Made by a program: the position numbers and the translations under genes. DNA of 25,863 bases from an uncultured Geobacteraceae bacterium (GTDB taxonomy: Bacteria; Desulfobacterota; Desulfuromonadia; Geobacterales; Pseudopelobacteraceae), in assembly GCA_903879825.1 (NCBI GenBank), contig CAIRND010000614.1:1-25863 (forward strand). The letters run 5' to 3'. The notes under the pieces are model-generated. The model did not search any database, was not told where the DNA came from, and saw only the letters and a list, made by a program, of their open reading frames with translations. Each line of letters opens with the position of its first letter. Position 1 is the first letter of the stretch. Positions 16,063-23,982 of this stretch are shown here, one piece after another.

Positions 16063-16508
16063 CTGACAACTCCTGATTGATACGAAAGTGAATCAATATC
16101 TAAAATCATGAAAACGCGGTCATTTGACAGACAGACACCGAGGACAAACTCCATTCCACACCCTGGGGCTATATTAATCGGAGGTCTGATATCAGTAACC
16201 GGCACAGAAATCACCTCCATTACATCATCCACGACAAGAGCCAGCAATTGCCCGACCAGTGTGACAATAAGCAGCTTGCTGACAGACGTATCAGGCATAT
16301 CAGGCATCTTAAATCTCTTGCGCATGTCCATAACCGGAATAACCGAGCCGCGAAGATTAATAACACCCTCCAGAAGCGGTGAAGCACACGGAAGTGGCGC
16401 AAGTTTCTGCGGAGAATGGATCTCACGAATTCTCATAATATCAACAGCAAACAGCTTGTTTCCGAGGCTGAAACAGGCCAACTGGATATGAGTTATCGTA
16501 TCTTCCAT
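16059..16508 (-). CDS. cheW: Chemotaxis coupling protein CheW (short)
   Basis: Single CheW domain of 149 residues that links receptors to CheA. Family signs are ACFSLGNKLFAVDIMRIREI, PLLEGVINLRGSVIPVMDMRKRF, and LLALVVDDVMEVISVP. The ATG at 16506-16508 has GGAG six bases before it; the GTG four codons further up (16518-16520) has a poorer site, so the ATG is chosen. The stop overlaps the HEAT gene start. One of two adjacent CheW-type proteins; the other is longer. Confidence 0.93.
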   Translation of the reverse strand: MEDTITHIQLACFSLGNKLFAVDIMRIREIHSPQKLAPLPCASPLLEGVINLRGSVIPVMDMRKRFKMPDMPDTSVSKLLIVTLVGQLLALVVDDVMEVISVPVTDIRPPINIAPGCGMEFVLGVCLSNDRVFMILDIDSLSYQSGVVR

Positions 16509-16547
16509 GTTGTTCTCCACATCCCTTTCAGGGCGTTACTACGTTAC

Positions 16548-17315
16548 TTAGTACAGATTTATGTCAACAATATTTTCCAGATTCAATAGTATTATCAAGC
16601 GACCAGCGGCACGAGCAAGTCCGCTAACAAACTCACGGTCAATCCCATCCAGGACACCGGGAACTCGTTCAACAGCATCTTGCTGTACCTGAACAACCTG
16701 AGTTACCTCATCAACCAGGATACCGCTAAACGAACTGTTATTTTTAATAACAATAATTCTTTCTTTGCCTGTCGGCATCTCACGAACCAAACCCAGTCTG
16801 ACTCGCATATCAATAATCGGGATAATAACGCCCCGCAATGAGAGCACCCCTGAAACAAAACTCGGGGCACGAGGAACTTCCGTGACCTCCCTCGGTCTGA
16901 TGATTTCTTTAATATCCATGATATTAATACCATAGAACTCATCAGACACTCGAAAACAGAGAAATTCCAGAGAGGATTCATCAATAACCGGAGTGTACGC
17001 ATCATCACCAATAATCTCAGTGTTACACCCTGCGGCAGCTCTGCCAGCAAGAATTGCTTCTATCGGCGTACGCGATGGAGCAACACATCCCGGTGCTACA
17101 AAATCACTCGTTGGTAGCGTATAAGCGGCAAAAGGATCGGGGATGACAGGAAAAGCTTCCTGGAATAAAGTTTCACCACCAGCAACGGGAGTGGCTGGGG
17201 CAGTATCAGAAATACCTCTTGACGAAACAAAAGTAGGCACAGGAACAGTGGAGCACTCGATGCTGAGATCTGCCTGCGGCTGTAACGATTTTTTTCTTAT
17301 TTTTGCGAGATCCAT
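16548..17315 (-). CDS. CheW-domain protein with a long N-terminal extension
   Basis: A 255-residue protein. Residues about 115-250 form a CheW domain (LEFLCFRVSDEFYGINIMDIKEII, FVSGVLSLRGVIIPIIDMRVRLGL, FSGILVDEVTQVVQVQQD, LIILLNLENIVDINL). The first 110 residues are low-complexity, rich in Pro, Ala, Ser and Thr, and look disordered; they begin with a basic stretch (MDLAKIRKKS). Ordinary CheW proteins lack such a part. There is no receiver domain, so it is not CheV. The ATG at 17313-17315 is 13 nt after the ATPase gene stop. It probably couples CheA to receptors, with the tail serving as a flexible tether or docking site, possibly for the ATPase or HEAT protein; that role is inference. Confidence 0.88.
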   Translation of the reverse strand: MDLAKIRKKSLQPQADLSIECSTVPVPTFVSSRGISDTAPATPVAGGETLFQEAFPVIPDPFAAYTLPTSDFVAPGCVAPSRTPIEAILAGRAAAGCNTEIIGDDAYTPVIDESSLEFLCFRVSDEFYGINIMDIKEIIRPREVTEVPRAPSFVSGVLSLRGVIIPIIDMRVRLGLVREMPTGKERIIVIKNNSSFSGILVDEVTQVVQVQQDAVERVPGVLDGIDREFVSGLARAAGRLIILLNLENIVDINLY

Positions 17316-17328
17316 CCTGATATACCGC

Positions 17329-18129
17329 CTACATCATCAATTCATCTTTAATTTCATTTATAATATCCGAATCAATCAAAGCGGCATCACATCCGTATGC
17401 AACCAAAAGAGCGTTGGTTGCAATGGAATTAATTTTCCGGGGGACACCACCGCTTAATTCATGGATGCGTTGGACCGCGTCCGGAGTAAACAGACCGGCA
17501 GTTCCCCCCGCTGCTTCAAGCCGAAAATCCAGATATTCCATTATTTCATCAAGTGAGAGCGGTTTCAGGTGGTAGTGTAGCGAAATGCGCTGCCGCAGAG
17601 GTTCAAAACGGCTTGACGACATCATGGGGCGTAATTCCGGCTGCCCCATAATAACAACACCGAGCAGATTGCGATCATCCAACTGGAAATTGGTCAGAAG
17701 CCTGATTTCATCAAACACCTCGGCATCAGTGATCATCTGAGCTTCATCAATCACTAAAACTGGGCATATATCACGTTGATTCAGGGAATATATGGCAGAA
17801 TGAATCTGATCAATCAATGTGTCCTTGGCATCGGCCGGCTGCTCTACTTCAAGAATTCTGGCTATGGTCCGAAGAAATTCTTTGGCATTCAAGCGCGGAT
17901 TTATAATGTAGCAAAACTGGTAGCGTGGACCAAGTCGATCCATGAGAGCCCGTGACAAAGTTGTTTTACCACAGCCGATCTCTCCCGAGAGAACAGCAAG
18001 TTCTCGTTCTTCTACGACGTATTCCAAGCGGGCGAGCGCTTCTTCGTGGCCACGACTCAAAAACAAAAATCGAGGGTCGGGAGTTTTGCTGAACGGTTTT
18101 TCCTTGAAGCCGAAATAACGTTTATACAT
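17329..18129 (-). CDS. ExeA/GspA-like AAA ATPase in the chemotaxis operon
   Basis: A 266-residue ATPase of the ExeA (general secretion pathway protein A)/TniB-type AAA group. The N-terminus has the family signature YFGFKEKPFSKTPDPRFLF...HEEALARLEYVV. The Walker A motif is GEIGCGKTT (49-57), Walker B is CPVLVIDEAQ (about 122-131), a sensor-like VVIMGQPELRPMM follows, and the C-terminal lid has LSGGVPRKINSIATNALL. It lacks the membrane segment and peptidoglycan-binding domain of true ExeA, so it is a soluble AAA module. No secretion or transposition genes are nearby. It sits 5 nt after cheA and 13 nt before the extended CheW gene, which points to a role in the chemosensory system. What it acts on cannot be read from the sequence. 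Confidence 0.88.
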   Translation of the reverse strand: MYKRYFGFKEKPFSKTPDPRFLFLSRGHEEALARLEYVVEERELAVLSGEIGCGKTTLSRALMDRLGPRYQFCYIINPRLNAKEFLRTIARILEVEQPADAKDTLIDQIHSAIYSLNQRDICPVLVIDEAQMITDAEVFDEIRLLTNFQLDDRNLLGVVIMGQPELRPMMSSSRFEPLRQRISLHYHLKPLSLDEIMEYLDFRLEAAGGTAGLFTPDAVQRIHELSGGVPRKINSIATNALLVAYGCDAALIDSDIINEIKDELMM

Positions 18130-18134
18130 AAATT

Positions 18135-20222
18135 TCAGTTCCCTGCACGCATTGTCTCATTAATTATCCCACCAACATCTAAAACAAGAATTGTGCGTTG
18201 CTCTCCAAAGTCAGCAGCTCCAGATATACCACGAAACTGTTTAAACGATTCACCAAGCGGTTTGATGACAATATCCTGTTGACAAATCAGATCGTCAACC
18301 ACAATTCCAAGACGTTTTTCTGCAACTCCAACGACAACGACATAAAATTCGTTCGGAAGTTTGCCACTGCGAGCTATATCAAAATAGTGTTCAAGCTTCA
18401 AAAGAGGCAACGTAGATTCACGGAGCTGAACAACTTCCGAGCGTTCTACCGTTGTAATATCTTTCTCTGTCATTAAAAGTGTTTCTAGGACTGATGTAAT
18501 CGGAAGGGCATAGGTTTTCCCATTGGAGAGAACAATAAGTGCTTTTATAATAGCCAGTGTAATCGGCAAAGTTATAATAAAGCGACTCCCCTCACCCGCC
18601 TTCGTTTCAACATCCACCATACCGGAAATTGCCGTGATGTTATTTCTTACCACATCCATGCCGACACCCCGTCCGGAAATTTCACTGACGGTGTCATTTG
18701 TTGAAAAACCGGGCAGAAATATAAAATCGATCGCATCATGATCTGACACCGTATGAACGTCGCTCACCAATCCTTTTTGTAATGCTATGTTTTTAACCTT
18801 TTCAACATCAATCCCACCACCATCATCTTCAATCTCGATAACGACATGGTTACCCTTTTGATATGATGAGATCCGAATGATGCCTTTTTCATTCTTACCC
18901 CGTGCCACGCGCTCATCTCTGGTTTCGATACCATGATCTATGGCGTTACGGATAATATGCATAAGCGGATCAGAAATATCTTCCACGATCAGTTTATCAA
19001 GTTCAGTGTCCGCACCGAAAAACTTGAGTTCAACCCGCTTACCCTGTTCGCGGGATATTTTTCGAACAATACGAGACATCTTCTCGTACAATTGCCCGAT
19101 TGGTATCATACGAATCTCCATAACCCCTTTCTGAAGATCAGAAAGCTTACGTTCCAGCACCTTTGCAGCCTTACTAAGCTCTATGGCTATACGCGAATAG
19201 CCTTCATTTCGCATCTTGACGGTAACACCGGCAATGGTCGAATTGGCAATAACAAGTTCACCAACAATATTCATCAACTCGTCAAGTTTACCTATATCGA
19301 CACGAACCGTCCTGCTTATACTTTTGGCACTAAGTGCCACGTCATCAATCAGGGGAAGTTGGGAATTATCTGCGGCCTTTATATCTGTAAGCTCTGGAGA
19401 GTCAATCGTGGCACCAACATGATCGGCAGAATATTCCGATGCAGATTCACGGGGTATCGCGTTTGAGCTAAGCTGGGTAACCGTAATATTTTCCCGCTCA
19501 ACAGCTGCTTTAATCAGTTCCAGGGAAAACTTGGAACCAAATAAAATTTCAAAATCTATATTTGTCTCCAGATTTTCACCAATACTTGGCAAGGTACTGA
19601 TAACCTCTCCACACTCTTTTAATATGGTCGTAATCGCTGATAACTCAGTATCAAACGTGCACAGGTCAAAAGATGAATGAATGGTGAAGACGATTCGTCC
19701 CTTTGCCAGATTGTCCTTAAGGCGATGCTCTTCATATTCTGTAAGAGCATTGCCTAAATGAGGCGGAAGAGTGAAATCACCCATTGTCGGAATATCATTC
19801 TTTTTTTCAAGTGGAGCAAGGCAGGCGTTAATACTGGAAATACAGAGAGCAATTTCCGGCGCCATCTGAGTAGTATCACCCGAAGAAAGCCCTCGAACGA
19901 GAATACCAAGCAGATCATTGGCTTCAAATAACACCGCCATAAATTGCCGGGTAAGGTTCAGTTTTCCAAGTCGCAGCCTGTCAAGCAGATTTTCCATATT
20001 ATGTGCAACTTCAGCAACATCGCTAAAGTTGAACATTCCGGCCAAACCCTTCAGAGAATGGGCGCCTCGAAAAATTGAATTCAAAACATCAGGGTTAAAT
20101 TCGCCACCCTCAACCATATCAGAGAGATCTGCTAATTCAGAGCCGAGCTGTTCGACAATTTCCTCCGCTTCAGCCAGAAAATCCTGAACCGCTTTTGTAT
20201 GTGCGCTATTCTGTTCTCTCAT
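18135..20222 (-). CDS. cheA: Chemotaxis histidine kinase CheA
   Basis: Receptor-controlled kinase that phosphorylates CheY and CheB; 695 residues. The N-terminal P1 (HPt) domain carries the phosphorylated His55 in FRGAHSLKGLAGMF. A linker region (about 110-300) has no clear P2 domain. Then come the P3 dimerisation helices (VDIGKLDELMNIVGELVIAN), the P4 ATPase (N box HIIRNAIDHGIE, G1 IEIEDDGGGID, G2 EISGRGVGMDVV, and GEGSRFIITLPITLAI), and the C-terminal P5 CheW-like domain (LIVLSNGKTYALPITSVLETLL, GIVVDDLICQQDIVIKPL). The ATG at 20220-20222 has AGGA about 9 nt upstream. It lies 26 nt beyond the stop of cheY when that gene is read with its frameshift corrected. Confidence 0.97.
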   Translation of the reverse strand: MREQNSAHTKAVQDFLAEAEEIVEQLGSELADLSDMVEGGEFNPDVLNSIFRGAHSLKGLAGMFNFSDVAEVAHNMENLLDRLRLGKLNLTRQFMAVLFEANDLLGILVRGLSSGDTTQMAPEIALCISSINACLAPLEKKNDIPTMGDFTLPPHLGNALTEYEEHRLKDNLAKGRIVFTIHSSFDLCTFDTELSAITTILKECGEVISTLPSIGENLETNIDFEILFGSKFSLELIKAAVERENITVTQLSSNAIPRESASEYSADHVGATIDSPELTDIKAADNSQLPLIDDVALSAKSISRTVRVDIGKLDELMNIVGELVIANSTIAGVTVKMRNEGYSRIAIELSKAAKVLERKLSDLQKGVMEIRMIPIGQLYEKMSRIVRKISREQGKRVELKFFGADTELDKLIVEDISDPLMHIIRNAIDHGIETRDERVARGKNEKGIIRISSYQKGNHVVIEIEDDGGGIDVEKVKNIALQKGLVSDVHTVSDHDAIDFIFLPGFSTNDTVSEISGRGVGMDVVRNNITAISGMVDVETKAGEGSRFIITLPITLAIIKALIVLSNGKTYALPITSVLETLLMTEKDITTVERSEVVQLRESTLPLLKLEHYFDIARSGKLPNEFYVVVVGVAEKRLGIVVDDLICQQDIVIKPLGESFKQFRGISGAADFGEQRTILVLDVGGIINETMRAGN

Positions 20223-20248
20223 TATAGTGATCCTGAAAGTCAGGGAAA

Positions 20249-20619
20249 TTAATTCAAATAATGGTTAACCAGTTGCTGGAGGTCTGAGGGAGAAAATGGC
20301 TTAATTACATACTCATTTGCCCCAAGCAGTTTACCTTTTCAATATCCTTGGCACTTCCTTCAGTTGAAATAATAAAAATAGGTATATCTTTATAATTCGG
20401 GTTATTACGAAGATAACTGATTAGTTCAAGCCCGTTGATATCAGGCATATTTATATCTGTCATAATTAGATCAACCGGACCGCGCGGTAAAAGTCGCAGC
20501 GCCTCAAAACCGCTGGAAGCCTCAACGATATGATAATCGCCAAGTGCTTCTACTATTGCAACTAACATTGCGCGCATGGTTGCCGAATCATCTGCAATCA
20601 AAATGGTCTTTGTACTCAC
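20249..20619 (-). pseudogene. cheY: CheY-type response regulator, broken by a one-base frameshift
   Basis: Single receiver domain that would be the output of CheA. The first 95 codons are normal: acidic pair D10-D11, phosphoacceptor D55 in LIMTDINMPDINGL, and the Thr in FIISTEGSAKDIEK. The frame then goes out of phase (20334-20335) and ends early at 20305, giving VNCLGQMSM. Adding one G after codon 95 restores GKLLGANEYVIKPFSPSD and the rest to a stop at 20249, a full 123-residue CheY with the essential Lys107 in VIKPF. The corrected stop also gives a normal 26-nt gap to cheA. The start is GTG (20617-20619) with GAGAGG six bases upstream. The break is at AAAAGG; it may be a real mutation, a sequencing error, or a -1 ribosomal slip, since the slip would give exactly the same restored protein. 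Confidence 0.9.
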
Positions 20620-20661
20620 GGTGAGCCTCTCTACTTTAATAAAATAACTTTTTCACTCTGT

Positions 20662-21690
20662 TTACGCCTGCGTACGGATGACATGCATTAATTTGGCAAG
20701 AAAACTGCCCATGATGGCAGGAGAGCTAATTTCAACTTGAAGTGGTTTTACAATGGAAGGATACCCCAGTTGATGAATCTTCTTCTCGGCCTCCGCACAA
20801 TGAAAATCGGACATAACAATCAAGGCGAGATCCTTAAAGTTATTATGCAGGAGTTCCAAAAGTTCAGCACCACCCATTACCCCTGATCCATCCATTTTCG
20901 GCATAATAAGATCGATCAGAACAGTAGGTCGCCCCCCATTTCTGTACAGGGTGTCCACTTTGATAAGAGCATCTTCACTGCGTGTCACAGCATGAACGAC
21001 AAAACCATTTTCAGACAACCCTCCCGCAATAGTACGCAGCGTTTGATCATCATCATCTACAATAACAACCGGTTGCTGTATCAGTGGCAGTGAAGATACC
21101 GGCGCAGGGGAGAGATCAATCAAATCAAATTCAACATCGGTACCTTCATCAACCAAAGAGACCGCTTCAGCAGCATGACGAGCTTCATCAAGGATTCTGG
21201 TGCCTTCCATGGCGAGAAACTGAGGATTCAACCCCTGATCCAGCATAAACTGCAGCGGATCCATCTTCGTGTCATCAACCGTTTCAACCGAGTTCAGAAC
21301 TTCAAATCTGAAGAGGCCATCGTTCCAGGCAAAAAGAGAAAAAACAACTTTCTCAATCTGTTCGCGCACTACATCTTCAATACTGTTTTGTGAAACTCCG
21401 AAATTTGTTACGAGTATGACTCCCAACCGCTCACGAAAACCGTTCTCCTTCTGGAGCGCCAGGGCCGTGTCTAACTCAGTACGATTAACAATCCCCTTCT
21501 GAATCAAAATCTCGCCGAGACTCTGCTGGCAGCTATTTGAAGTGGCCCGCACAACCTGGCCCTGACGAAAAAAAACCGAGCCCTCACCGCCACTGCTGCT
21601 CAGGGAGAGAATTCCGGTTTTTCTGCCGAGACTGACAATCTGTAAAATTTCGCCAAGTCCCAACTCTTCAAGGTTACCTACCAGGCTCAT
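20662..21690 (-). CDS. PATAN (DUF4388)-receiver protein
   Basis: A 342-residue protein with two parts. Residues 1 to about 175 form a PATAN/DUF4388 domain (MSLVGNLEELGLGEILQIVS, LGRKTGILSLSS, GSVFFRQGQVVRATS, GEILIQKGIV, VFSLFAWNDGLFRFE). PATAN domains occur in bacterial two-component and gliding/motility proteins and in many deltaproteobacteria. Residues about 205-335 form a receiver domain: VVIVDDDDQTLR, phosphoacceptor D260 in VLIDLIMPKMDG, an unusual short insertion after it, and a conserved Lys in SIVKPL. The order, PATAN before receiver, and the lack of a DNA-binding domain suggest a signalling output by protein contact. It is first of the chemotaxis genes, 42 nt before cheY and 20 nt after der, and its receiver is a likely second target of CheA. 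Confidence 0.9.
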   Translation of the reverse strand: MSLVGNLEELGLGEILQIVSLGRKTGILSLSSSGGEGSVFFRQGQVVRATSNSCQQSLGEILIQKGIVNRTELDTALALQKENGFRERLGVILVTNFGVSQNSIEDVVREQIEKVVFSLFAWNDGLFRFEVLNSVETVDDTKMDPLQFMLDQGLNPQFLAMEGTRILDEARHAAEAVSLVDEGTDVEFDLIDLSPAPVSSLPLIQQPVVIVDDDDQTLRTIAGGLSENGFVVHAVTRSEDALIKVDTLYRNGGRPTVLIDLIMPKMDGSGVMGGAELLELLHNNFKDLALIVMSDFHCAEAEKKIHQLGYPSIVKPLQVEISSPAIMGSFLAKLMHVIRTQA

Positions 21691-21710
21691 TCGTCACAAT
21701 CCATGTAGTA

Positions 21711-23069
21711 TTATTTTGAGGAATTATCAGACCCACCTTTACTGCGGGAAGTATCCGTTTTGTCTCTACCACGGAACATTAACCGTAACGGCACTCCGTC
21801 GAATCCAAACGCCTCGCGGAATTTATTAATAAGATAGCGTTCATAGGAGTAGTGGATATTGTCAGGCTGATTGGTGAAAATAACAAAGGCTGGTGGACGT
21901 GTTGCCACCTGGGTTGCAAAATAAAATTTCACTCTGCGTCCGTGAGACAGAGGAGCATGGTGGGATTCAATAGCATCGGTAAACACATGCACAAGCTCTG
22001 ATGTTGTCACGCGGCGGCAGAACTGTTCCATAACCTCATCAACGGTGGCAATAATTTTGCCGGAGCGTTGCCCGGTTTTGGCAGATACGCACACAATAGG
22101 AGCGTAAGCCAGATATTTAAAACCGTCCCTTATTTTAGCAATATATATTCCGAGAGTTGAATTGTCTTTTTCAAGTAAATCCCACTTGTTAATGACAAAA
22201 ACGCACCCCTTGCCGGCCTCGTGAATATACCCGGCAATGCGCTCATCCTGTTCTGTTACCCCTTCTTCGGCATCAATCACCATCAGCACGACATCAGCAC
22301 GTTCAATACTGCGAAGAGCATCGCAGACACTATATTTTTCGAGCTTTTCAGTTGTTTTACCCTTACGGCGAATACCTGCCGTATCAATCAGGACATACGG
22401 TTTTTTGTTGCAGGTAAAGGGAGTATCAACCGAATCGCGTGTTGTTCCGGCGGTGGGGTTGGCGACAACCCGTTCAAAGCCGAGCAGACGGTTAACCAGT
22501 GATGATTTACCGACATTAGGACGTCCGACCACAGCGATACGCGTGACATTTTCTTCTGGATCAGGGGCTTCTGTCGGCGGGAAAACAGCAAGGATATTTT
22601 CCACCAGGTCAATGACCCCACGATTGTGTTCAGCGGAAATTGTATATAACTCACCAATCCCGAGGGAGTAGAATTCAGCCGAGTCATTTTCAAGTTTCTC
22701 GCCATCAACTTTATTAACCACGAAAAACACCGGTTTTCGCACACGCCGCAGCATCTCAGCGACCTCAATGTCCGCCGGAGTCAGGCCGCTTCTGGCATCC
22801 ATCATGAAGATGATGACATCTGCCTCTTCAATTGCCAGGCGCGATTGCTCACGCATCTGCTGCAGCAGACGATTTTCGGTTACCGGTTCGAATCCACCGG
22901 TATCGATGAGGATAAACGGCTTTTCAAAGCGGGTAATGTTGGCATAATTGCGGTCACGCGTAACACCGGGGGTGTCATCAACAATCGCACGACGATGTCC
23001 AAGCAAACGGTTAAATAATGTTGATTTACCTACATTTGGACGGCCGACAATAGCTACTAAAGGTTTCAT
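21711..23069 (-). CDS. der: Ribosome biogenesis GTPase Der (EngA)
   Basis: Tandem-GTPase protein needed for 50S subunit assembly; 452 residues. Two G domains are present, each with a P loop: VAIVGRPNVGKSTLFN near the N-terminus and IAVVGRPNVGKSSLVN near residue 180, each with its DTPG/DTAG and NKVD/NKWD motifs (LIDTGGFEP, VVNKVDG; LIDTAGIRR, VINKWDLL). A C-terminal KH-like domain (VKFYFATQVATRPPAFVIFTNQPDNI) follows, with a basic, Ser-rich tail. The ATG (23067-23069) overlaps the era stop (ATGA), so the two GTPases are translationally coupled. Confidence 0.97.
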   Translation of the reverse strand: MKPLVAIVGRPNVGKSTLFNRLLGHRRAIVDDTPGVTRDRNYANITRFEKPFILIDTGGFEPVTENRLLQQMREQSRLAIEEADVIIFMMDARSGLTPADIEVAEMLRRVRKPVFFVVNKVDGEKLENDSAEFYSLGIGELYTISAEHNRGVIDLVENILAVFPPTEAPDPEENVTRIAVVGRPNVGKSSLVNRLLGFERVVANPTAGTTRDSVDTPFTCNKKPYVLIDTAGIRRKGKTTEKLEKYSVCDALRSIERADVVLMVIDAEEGVTEQDERIAGYIHEAGKGCVFVINKWDLLEKDNSTLGIYIAKIRDGFKYLAYAPIVCVSAKTGQRSGKIIATVDEVMEQFCRRVTTSELVHVFTDAIESHHAPLSHGRRVKFYFATQVATRPPAFVIFTNQPDNIHYSYERYLINKFREAFGFDGVPLRLMFRGRDKTDTSRSKGGSDNSSK

Positions 23070-23956
23070 TCGTATCCCAATTCTCTTAATTTTGACGGCC
23101 GCTCGCTCCAGTTTTCAACAACTTTAACGAACAACTCGAGATAAACTCTGGTAGCAAGCAGGCGTTCGATATCCTGACGTGCCTGACTGCCTATTTTTTT
23201 CAGCATCTCACCCTTCGCTCCGATTATGATTCCCTTCTGGGTGGATCGTTCCAGCATGATAGCTGCAGAGATGGCAATTACGCCGTTCTCTCGTTCAATA
23301 AAACTTTCCACCACAACAGCGGTCGAATACGGTACTTCATCGCGTGTCAAACGGAACACTTTTTCCCTGATCATCTCTGCCACGATGAATTTTTCCGGCA
23401 TATCAGTCAGAATATCGTCCGGAAAAAGAGCCGGACCTTCTGGGAGGTAGCCGCTCACAACTGAGACCAAATGCTCAACACCATCATTACGACCAGCTGA
23501 TACCGGAATAATTTCTTTGAACGGATAGAGTGCCGCCCAGTCTGATATTTTCTTCAACACCATATTTTTATCAGACAGCAGGTCAATCTTGTTGATAACC
23601 AGCACCACCGGAATCTTCACCTTACCCAAAACATCCTGAACAAAGGCGGGGTCGGCTGTCCCGGTGGCTTCAACGACCAACATCAAAAGATCGACGCCGC
23701 TGATGGCGGAACGTGCCACATCCACCATACTTTTGTTAAGACGCGAGCGGCCCGCGTGGATACCGGGGGTGTCAATGAAAACAATCTGACCACCGGGGAT
23801 ATTGTGAATCCCCTGAATCCGGTTGCGGGTTGTTTGTGGTTTGTCAGATGTAATGACAATTTTCTCGCCGATGATTGCATTCAGGAGCGTAGATTTGCCA
23901 ACATTCGGACGTCCGACAATTGAAACAAAACCGGATGTAAATTTTTGTTTATTCAT
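23066..23956 (-). CDS. era: GTPase Era
   Basis: Essential GTPase that binds 16S rRNA and helps 30S maturation; 296 residues from the chosen start. The G domain has SIVGRPNVGKSTLLN, the switch region TTRNRIQGI, FIDTPGIHAG and VINKIDLL. The C-terminal KH domain has the GxxG-type loop in GIIIGAKGEMLKKIGSQARQDIERLL and the family ending ENWSERPSKLRELGYE. The ATG at 23954-23956 gives the usual family N-terminus (KFTSGFVSIVGRP). An ATG five codons upstream (23969-23971) is also possible, but the only purine-rich stretch (GAAGGA) abuts it directly. It follows glnS by 26 nt. Confidence 0.95.
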   Translation of the reverse strand: MNKQKFTSGFVSIVGRPNVGKSTLLNAIIGEKIVITSDKPQTTRNRIQGIHNIPGGQIVFIDTPGIHAGRSRLNKSMVDVARSAISGVDLLMLVVEATGTADPAFVQDVLGKVKIPVVLVINKIDLLSDKNMVLKKISDWAALYPFKEIIPVSAGRNDGVEHLVSVVSGYLPEGPALFPDDILTDMPEKFIVAEMIREKVFRLTRDEVPYSTAVVVESFIERENGVIAISAAIMLERSTQKGIIIGAKGEMLKKIGSQARQDIERLLATRVYLELFVKVVENWSERPSKLRELGYE

Positions 23957-23982
23957 GTAGTTATATACCATTCCTTCATTTA

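Noticed and set aside
17329..18129. Transposition (TniB-like) or type II secretion role for the AAA ATPase
   Set aside because: There is no transposase, terminal repeat or secretion gene nearby, and the gene is tightly packed among che genes.
18933..19466. 177-codon open frame on the plus strand, antisense to cheA
   Set aside because: It overlaps the conserved cheA P3/P4 domains; nothing in its translation suggests a protein.
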